A stretch of 23,538 bases of DNA. Source: Trichinella spiralis. Taxonomy: Eukaryota > Nematoda > Enoplea > Trichinellida > Trichinellidae. This document shows positions 19,198 through 23,538 of the stretch, piece after piece. Positions within the stretch are counted from its first letter, which is position 1; every line of letters begins with the position of its first letter. Under the pieces are notes generated by a model. That model saw only the letters and a program-made list of their open reading frames with translations, made no database searches and had not been told where the DNA came from. Location of the stretch: positions 1,944,648 through 1,968,185 of the forward strand of contig CM012953.1 of NCBI GenBank assembly GCA_000181795.3. Direction: 5' to 3'. The position numbers and the translations under genes were made by a program.

Positions 19198-19680
19198 AAA
19201 TACACTAAATATTAAAATACATTCAATTAACGTAAAGAGAAACACAAGCATGTTCTGAAAATTTTTTATTTCCCGTATATTATCTATGTAATGACCACTT
19301 TTTAAGCTCAGAATTAAAAAACGCATGAAACAGATTCTAGTACTGCAAAAATTAATTTAAACTTAAAACAAAATATGAAAACGTACTGTTAATTACTGTA
19401 GCGACTTGTTTTAGCATAGAACTTACTTGTCAGTAAATACAGTAAAAAGTAGTTGATAAAGTGTTCTTGTTAGAAAAAAGTAATGTGAACGTATGAAGTT
19501 CACTGTAACTCTTTGTTGTACACTGTTACTTATTCGTATATTAATATTTGTTAATAAAATAGCCATATCGATACCAAAAGTCGTATAATAAAAAAAATTG
19601 CTCCATAGTAGTTGATCATTTGACTGAAAAGAGATTTCTATTTTTGATGAATCGAGAGCAAATCGATAAAGATGAGTCAT
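19195..19680 (-). CDS. Unidentified small hydrophobic protein, two exons
   Basis: I do not recognise this family. Exon A (19680-19427) opens with MTHLYRFALDSSK and ends at an excellent donor, ACAA|GTAAGT. Exon B (19342-19195) follows a TTTTTGCAG acceptor and continues the frame for 48 codons to a TAA, giving about 133 aa. Likely membrane segments are around FFYYTTFGIDMAILL and the C-terminal MLVFLFTLIECILIFSVF. The frame is also open upstream of the ATG as far as a TAA near 19752. A CAG|GTAAAT ... CTCTTTTCAG pair (90 nt, ending at about 19628) could remove part of exon A, so the true N-terminus is uncertain. It sits immediately upstream of the METTL23-like gene on the same strand and divergent from the SR gene. 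The overlapping + frame at 19620-19811 lacks splice support. Confidence 0.35.
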
Positions 19681-20013
19681 CTTCCCGCCAAATATTAAGA
19701 TTTGCGTATTTACCTGAGCATCAAAATAGAAATTTCTTGAACGCAGTTATCAGCTATCTTACTGTAGTCAAAAAATATAGAACGTTTGCAAAAACAGATA
19801 ATTATTTATAAGACTGTATAATATATTTAAAATTATCTTAATGTAATGAAATAATTTTTAGCAAAATTCTATAATCTTTTTAGTGTCAACTGTTCTTTAT
19901 GTAGAATTAGATTTTCAGGTAGGTTTACTGTATTAACGTGTTGTCAATCAACAGTAAATTTGTGTACTTCGTTTTGGCAACGGTGGCTTTGTGTGACGCT
20001 TGTTTCGTGCGAG
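19681..20013. promoter_or_regulatory. Divergent promoter region and SR-gene 5' UTR
   Basis: About 330 nt separate the start of the minus-strand unit from the SR-protein start codon, so the promoters probably overlap. On the + strand an ATTTTCAG acceptor ends at 19918, 95 nt before the ATG, and would serve trans-splicing or an upstream non-coding exon. No TATA box at a convincing position was seen. Confidence 0.4.
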
Positions 20014-21874
20014 ATGGGTACTCGTGTTTATGTTGGTCGTATTCCTTACAGAGCAACTGAAAGGGATATAGAAAAATTTTTTCGTGGTTTTGGTCGAATA
20101 AGAGAAATATTTCTGAAGAATGGTTATGGTTTTGTTGAATTTGAACACACCGAAGATGCAGATGACGCTTGTTATGAATTGAACGGCCGGGAAATGTTTG
20201 GTGAACGGTAAGAATTGTTTTTTTATTGTTGATTCTTTCTTTTCTAAATTAAACTTTTGTGAATTTTAGATTGATAGTTGAGATTGCCCGCGGAACTCCA
20301 CACGGTCGAGACCGCTATGGTTGGCGTCAGTCGTATAGAGTTCGAAGTGATAGATATGATCGGAGGTTTGTCAGTTGCGCAAAGCTTGTTGCTTGTTGTT
20401 AAATGTGAATTTGAACATTGAAAGTTTTGTATTGTTCATCTGAAATTTGGAAATGGGGGGGGATGGTTATCTGTCGAATTTGATTTTTGAAATTTGCTGT
20501 GCGAGAAGCTGCTTTCCTGTTGTCGTTTTATCCATTTAAAATTTTTGTGAACTTTTTAAGATGGGAGATTTAATTTTTTTTTTTGTAATTTTATTTAGCA
20601 TTAATTTTTAAATTTCGAATAATTTTACATCTAATTTACTATTTTTAAGTGGACACAATGGTTGTTAGCACTCACCTGCGATCCATTCATTGCCCATTTT
20701 CAATGTGTCAAAACTTCGTTTGATGCAAACTTATCAAGTGCGGACACCAATCTTATCGGCTCACACATTTCCTTGTTTTCAGTGATATTCGACCCAAATC
20801 ATATCATCTTTCAAATATGGTTCCGTGTATAGAGCAGACGTCGTTGCGAATTCACCAACTGCAGTTGATGAACCAACCACAATATTTTATTCAGTACCAG
20901 ATAATTTATGGTGCTTAAAAATTTATTTGTGCACGTCTCGTGTATGCGGTCTCTTTAAATTACAGTTTGCGGTTTCGTGAATTTTAGGAAGGGAAAGTTT
21001 TCTACTAGACAGAACGCTTTATGTGATTTGTGTACGAAGTTTAACAGAATAGGTCTTCTATTTTAGGTGCATCTTGAAACTTTTATTTAGGGCGCATTAG
21101 ATGGCAAAATGATAATTGCTTTTCTGTAAATTAATTGGTTTGATTCTTAATGTATACAGAAAAGTGATTGAACGTAGTTGATTTACTTTGAATTAGCTCC
21201 ATCATCAGTACGTGATTGCCGTTGAAAATCGAGTCCAGTTTGTATGGATAATCTTATTATTATTATTATTATTATTTAAGTGTATTATTAAGTCAATATT
21301 AAACAGAAGAAAAGAGGGGATAGTGATTTCACGAAACCGCAGTTGAAGCTCACCTTTTTAAATGAAAATTTATGTGAAACTTATAATTTAATTTAACAAG
21401 CGAATAGTAATAATATGAACTTTTACAGACGGTCTAGGAGTCGTTCTCGATCTCGTTCTCGTAGACGCAGTCGATCACGAAGGTGAGTCGAATTAATTAT
21501 ATATTTGGTATACGTTGTCAGAGTAAACATTTGGCGTTTAGTCGTGACCGTCGTCGACATCGTCGCGAGAGCGTGTCGTTGAGTAGATCTCGAAGTCGAA
21601 GTCGATCGCGTTCAGCTCCGCCACGTCGTAAATCCGAAAGTCCAGGAGAAGATAGTAATTGCAAATCTCCGGAACGTGAAAGAAACGGAAACGGAGATAA
21701 CAACTCTGTGCGCTCTGGTTCTGCTGAACGAGGCGGAGGCTATTCGGAAAGTGCATCGACACCACGATCAGCTGTGGGCGCGGAAGATGTAAGCATGTTT
21801 TATGATTGGTGATGTCGTTTTCTTAACAGTCTGTGGTTTTATAGAATGGCGAGTTTGAAGATGAACGAGAATAA
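20014..21874 (+). CDS. SR splicing factor with one RRM and an RS domain, RSP-5-like
   Basis: This protein binds exonic RNA enhancers and recruits the spliceosome; it is expected in the nucleus. The five exons are 20014-20207, 20270-20365, 21429-21482, 21542-21788 and 21845-21874, totalling 621 nt or 206 aa. The RRM covers residues 3-72, with RNP-2 VYVGRI (5-10) and RNP-1 KNGYGFVEF (35-43). It is followed by ARGTPHGRDRYG and then two Arg-Ser runs split over exons 3 and 4. The tail is acidic and ends EDNGEFEDERE. The RRM resembles that of SRSF4/5/6 and Drosophila B52, but no second RRM is encoded. In this it matches remembered C. elegans RSP-5, whose RRM is followed by ARGKPRGNDRHG. The in-frame ATG at 19960 would add 18 residues unlike the family, so I chose 20014. 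The 1063-nt intron 2 is far longer than the other introns. Confidence 0.9.
20455..20462 (+). other. G8 run in SR-gene intron 2
   Basis: Eight consecutive G lie 89 nt after the intron 2 donor, in otherwise AT-rich DNA. G-runs near 5' splice sites are known intronic splicing enhancers in animals, bound by hnRNP F/H-type proteins. A role here is inference. Confidence 0.4.
20783..20893 (+). other. Candidate in-frame cassette exon in SR-gene intron 2
   Basis: A strong acceptor, CCTTGTTTTCAG, ends at 20782. From exon 2 the frame stays open through this segment (AG|T = Ser, then DIRPKSYHLSNM...) to a TAA at about 20918. A GT at 20894 (TTCA|GTACCAG) would close a 111-nt exon whose phase fits exon 3 exactly. 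The donor is weak. Used as a longer terminal exon it would instead truncate the protein before the RS domain. SR genes commonly carry regulated exons of this kind, which is why I list it. Confidence 0.25.
21254..21277. repeat. (ATT)n microsatellite in SR-gene intron 2
   Basis: About eight ATT units, about 150 nt upstream of exon 3. Confidence 0.85.
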
Positions 21875-21959
21875 GGAGAAGATAAAAATGAACATGTGAA
21901 AAAGAATTTTTATGTGATACATCTACTATTACTGTTTTATGAATAATCAGTTGCTTAAA

Positions 21960-21976
21960 ATTATTATTATTATCAT
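21960..21976. repeat. (ATT)n microsatellite in SR-gene 3' UTR
   Basis: About five ATT units plus an ATC variant, downstream of the SR stop codon and upstream of its likely poly(A) signal. Confidence 0.8.
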
Positions 21977-22060
21977 TATTCTTTGTTAGGGAGGCAAATG
22001 TACGCGCACGGTAGTTCTCAATTTGATGCTTAACTGGTGCACTTGCAATTTTATTTCATG

Positions 22061-22066
22061 AATAAA
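22061..22066 (+). terminator. Candidate SR-gene polyadenylation signal
   Basis: AATAAA lies 187 nt after the stop codon and is the first canonical signal there, giving a 3' UTR of about 0.2 kb. Confidence 0.6.
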
Positions 22067-22069
22067 GCT

Positions 22070-23538
22070 GCGTAAGGGCATTCTTTTGAAAGCAATTTAT
22101 TATGTCTTAAGCAGTTTCCAATAATATATGTGCAACAGATGTGCATATATAAAAGTGACTGAATGAAATTGCCGATGCTGTTCAGAAAAAAGTGATATAA
22201 TTCCGTAAGTTGCGTTCGGAATTATCAAATGCATAATTGTTTGATTGTATGAAATAGTTTTTCAGATGTAATCAAGAGAAATTTTGTTTTTAACCTTTTC
22301 AGACCGACTGTATCAGTTTGGATATGTAATGTTTTACGACTGCCATATGTATTGCCTGCAAACTATTTGTTAACTATGCAACTGTTCATATGTTTTTGAG
22401 ACTTGCGTTAATTATTTTTAGCAGTCGATTTATTTGTTGTGTGAGGGGATTTTTGGAAAACGTCCCTAGCTGAAGCAAAAAACAGTGAATTTGAATTTTG
22501 ATGTCTAAGCTGGCAACTCCTGAAAATTTAAGTATGGTATTTTTTTAGTGTAGAAATTGGTGCAAATATGGCATTAACCATTGAATTACTGAGACATTTT
22601 TGCACCAAATTTGGAAAATGAGGTTTATGGAAACTCAAGAGTTTCATGGCTGAACTTCTTTTTGAGGATTGTTCGACAAAAAAATTCGCAGAGTTTAGAT
22701 GTGATGAGAAATGTGTTTTATTTCGATTTTTTGTTTTTAGTGATTTGTGAATACAGTGTGTTTGCGTTTATATATTTTCATCCTTTTTTTGGTGGATTGA
22801 TCAGTGTGGGTGGTTGATGTCAGTAGTCGCGGTAAGCGCAGAACATTTTTTAGGCAGCTGTAGCCAGTGGCGTCTGCAACAGCTGCGACAAGCGGTGACC
22901 AGCCCAGGAAATTGCAATCGATTGATGAGTCGAATTGCTGGAACAATTTCTGTGCACTTTTGACACAGCAGCATGCGCCATGAATAATCCTTAATATCCA
23001 TATGTTCCTTGTTATGTTTATCAGTATGTTAAGTTAAAATAACAAGAATAACCATTGTGACTGATATACACATGCGTTTTTAAAACTTCGAATAATTTAG
23101 CAGATTTTACTACATACTGCAAAAAATTTGTGCCACTTTATGCATGTGAATATCATGGACAGAAAAACAAAGTTGCGTCCAGAATCGACAGTCAGTGAAG
23201 ATGGTTGCTCATTTCTCAGTTTCATGGCAGCTGTCACAGATGTATCTTGAAAGAACAGAAGAGTGCTAGTAACACACGAACTGATGATACAGGTCATAAT
23301 ATGACTGCTGATTTTCAGGAGCACATACAGCACTTTCCTCTTCTGCGGCTCTCTTTACGAAATGCTGGCTTGCATCAGAGTTGGGAATCACCGCTCGTAT
23401 CGCCCTTTGAACGGTTTGGTACTACTCGGTCCCGCTTTTCTCTCATTGGTCTTTACCCACGCTATTTTATTGGATCGTCAAATCTTAATCACAACTGAAG
23501 AGTTTGAATCAATGAGCAATTAGACAAGGAAAACCAAT
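22070..23538. other. Unassigned right-hand region, GC-richer toward the end
   Basis: No gene is recognised. About 22800-22965 and 23160-23480 are noticeably richer in GC than other non-coding parts. The first block carries a + frame of 48 codons (22817-22963, MSVVAVSAEHFLGSC...) and a hairpin. The second carries a + frame at 23205-23498 (97 codons), whose later part follows a GATTTTCAG acceptor at about 23319, and a minus frame around 23100-23330. Codon content there is less AT-skewed, so it may be the edge of another gene or a promoter that continues beyond the window. No domain was recognised in any frame. Confidence 0.5.
22854..22886. other. Potential stem-loop in the GC-richer patch
   Basis: GCAGCTGT (22854-22861) and ACAGCTGC (22879-22886) are exact reverse complements. 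Between them lies a GCC/GGC pair that could form an inner stem. It is compact and unusually GC-rich for this window. It could be part of a structured RNA, but the boxes needed for a snoRNA call were not found at proper spacing. Confidence 0.3.

Noticed and set aside
19620-19811. Plus-strand 63-codon frame
   Set aside because: It lies opposite the better-supported minus-strand exon, has no good donor and shows no similarity to a known family.
21518-21765. Minus-strand frames rich in Arg and Leu
   Set aside because: They are the complement of the Arg-Ser repeat exon of the SR gene.
22926-23062. TGATGA and CTGA resembling snoRNA boxes C and D
   Set aside because: Spacing of about 130 nt is too long, there is no terminal stem, and such short words are common.

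Overview
The window looks like AT-rich animal nuclear DNA, most likely from a nematode. Genes are split by GT-AG introns, most of them 53-72 nt, with T-rich acceptors ending TTTTCAG or TTTTTAG. The conventional protein kinase C and the single-RRM SR protein resemble remembered C. elegans PKC-2 and RSP-5. Trans-splice-like acceptors lie just upstream of several start codons. The species and clade cannot be fixed from the sequence alone. No bacterial, plasmid, phage or CRISPR feature was seen.

Layout. Positions 1-9777 hold no convincing gene. This stretch is AT-rich DNA with triplet microsatellites, a 36-bp near-palindrome built around a full CRE site (1065-1100) and a GC-richer, hairpin-rich island (about 5190-5580). 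It is probably the upstream regulatory region, or holds non-coding first exons, of the next gene. Positions 9887-17151 (+) encode a complete conventional PKC in 16 exons. The exons sum to 2061 nt (686 aa), with pseudosubstrate, C1A, C1B, Ca2+-binding C2, kinase and tail phosphorylation motifs all intact. Intron 1 is 4.1 kb and the other introns are short.

A convergent minus-strand METTL23-like methyltransferase follows (17985-19035). Its last exon junction has no canonical donor in the right frame. About 115 nt upstream of its acceptor ends a second minus-strand transcription unit (19195-19680) coding for an unidentified small hydrophobic protein, so the two could form an operon. Divergent from that unit, 20014-21874 (+) encodes a 206-aa SR splicing factor with one RRM, most like nematode RSP-5. 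The last 1.4 kb (22100-23538) is unassigned and becomes GC-richer, so it may hold the edge of another gene.

How the genes relate. PKC is a Ca2+/diacylglycerol signalling kinase, the METTL23-like protein a probable protein arginine methyltransferase, and RSP-5-like a splicing regulator. Nothing in the sequence ties them into one pathway. The most unusual structure is in the introns. Four PKC introns are multiples of three with no in-frame stop, one of them interrupting the C1B zinc site. The longest intron of PKC and that of the SR gene each carry an isolated G-run less than 100 nt after the donor. The SR gene also has a frame-compatible candidate cassette exon.
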